DNA of 14,878 nt from CAYXRK01 sp964467615 (GTDB taxonomy: Bacteria > Hydrogenedentota > Hydrogenedentia > Hydrogenedentales > GCA-2746185). The stretch spans positions 1 through 14,878 of the forward strand of contig CAYXRK010000116.1 of NCBI GenBank assembly GCA_964467615.1, read 5' to 3'. The translations under genes were made by a program, and so were the position numbers. The notes beneath the pieces are model-generated. The model ran no database searches, was not told the DNA's origin, and worked only from the letters and a program-made list of their open reading frames with translations. Shown piece by piece: positions 14,644-14,878 of this stretch (positions are counted from its first letter, which is position 1; every line of letters begins with the position of its first letter).

Positions 14644-14878
14644 CTACAGCGCCGTAGGCTCGGTGAGAAATTCGATGTACCGCTGGACGATTTGCGAGCC
14701 GTAGAACATGACGATGACGCCGCCGAGGGCAAGGTAGGGGCCGAAGGGCAGGTACGTACCGCCGCTTTCTGCCTTACGTTGGCGCTTGTTGTAAAGAATG
14801 AGGCTTACACCGACAACGCTGCCGACAAACGCGCCGATTACGATGGTCAGTATCGCGCCCGACCAGGGGCCGAAGAAC
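14644..14878 (-). CDS. Type IV prepilin peptidase, C-terminal 78 residues
   Basis: The gene runs off the right edge; only the end is visible. It contains a Gly/Val-rich membrane helix (SGAILTIVIGAFVGSVVGVS), a short cytoplasmic loop rich in Lys/Arg (NKRQRKAESGG), then LPFGPYLALGGVIVMFYG, the conserved C-terminal segment of PilD/GspO-type aspartic peptidases (A24). These membrane enzymes cleave and methylate prepilins for type IV pili and type II secretion. The catalytic Asp residues and any N-terminal methylase domain lie outside the window. It is followed at once by the MBL-fold gene. Confidence 0.88.
   Translation of the reverse strand, partial: FFGPWSGAILTIVIGAFVGSVVGVSLILYNKRQRKAESGGTYLPFGPYLALGGVIVMFYGSQIVQRYIEFLTEPTAL

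Noticed and set aside
1..14878. Search for CRISPR arrays, insertion sequences, transposases, integrases, tRNA or rRNA genes.
   Set aside because: Nothing was seen by eye: no regularly spaced repeats, no recombinase motifs and no tRNA-like or rRNA-like stretches.

Overview
The window looks like a stretch of ordinary chromosome from a GC-rich Gram-negative bacterium, read largely as single-gene transcription units. The Gram-negative assignment rests on a TolC-type outer-membrane protein, a periplasm-type FKBP isomerase with a signal peptide, and a type IV prepilin peptidase. No gene fixes the phylum. The mix (a VIT/VWA protein, a GT39-like glycosyltransferase, a luciferase-like oxidoreductase and an addiction-module pair) would fit an environmental, possibly metagenome-derived, lineage, but that is a guess.

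Layout, left to right: the start of a small membrane protein (minus, cut by the window edge); a Tet(A)-like MFS transporter (plus); a TolC-family outer-membrane protein (minus); an unrecognised Cys/His-rich protein of 174 residues (plus); an exported FKBP-type prolyl isomerase (minus); a GT39-like membrane glycosyltransferase (plus); a membrane-anchored ApbE-type flavin transferase (minus); dihydrodipicolinate synthase DapA (plus); a large exported VIT-VWA protein (minus); an LLM flavin-dependent oxidoreductase followed by an aldo/keto reductase (plus, probably one operon); a RelE/HigB-type toxin and HigA-type antitoxin (plus); and on the minus strand the end of a prepilin peptidase gene followed by a metallo-beta-lactamase-fold hydrolase. 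The first ten genes alternate strand without exception, so divergent promoter regions and convergent ends take turns. Several divergent regions carry readable sigma70-like promoters, and one convergent junction (dapA/VIT gene) holds a strong symmetric terminator. No intergenic stretch reaches 300 bases.

Start codons were moved downstream from the longest reading frame for the TolC, FKBP, glycosyltransferase, DapA, VIT-VWA and aldo/keto reductase genes, because signal peptides, family N-termini, ribosome binding sites or promoters show the shorter starts.

Functionally the genes are a mixture: transport (MFS, TolC), envelope folding and glycosylation, flavin attachment, lysine/diaminopimelate synthesis, redox enzymes, an addiction module and pilus/secretion processing. 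I found no clear novel multi-gene system. The items most worth a second look are the toxin-antitoxin promoter, which predicts a nearly leaderless toxin mRNA under a dyad operator; the protease-prodomain-like C-terminus on the VIT-VWA protein; the Thr44-to-Cys change in DapA; the unrecognised Cys/His-rich protein; and inverted repeats in two leader regions.
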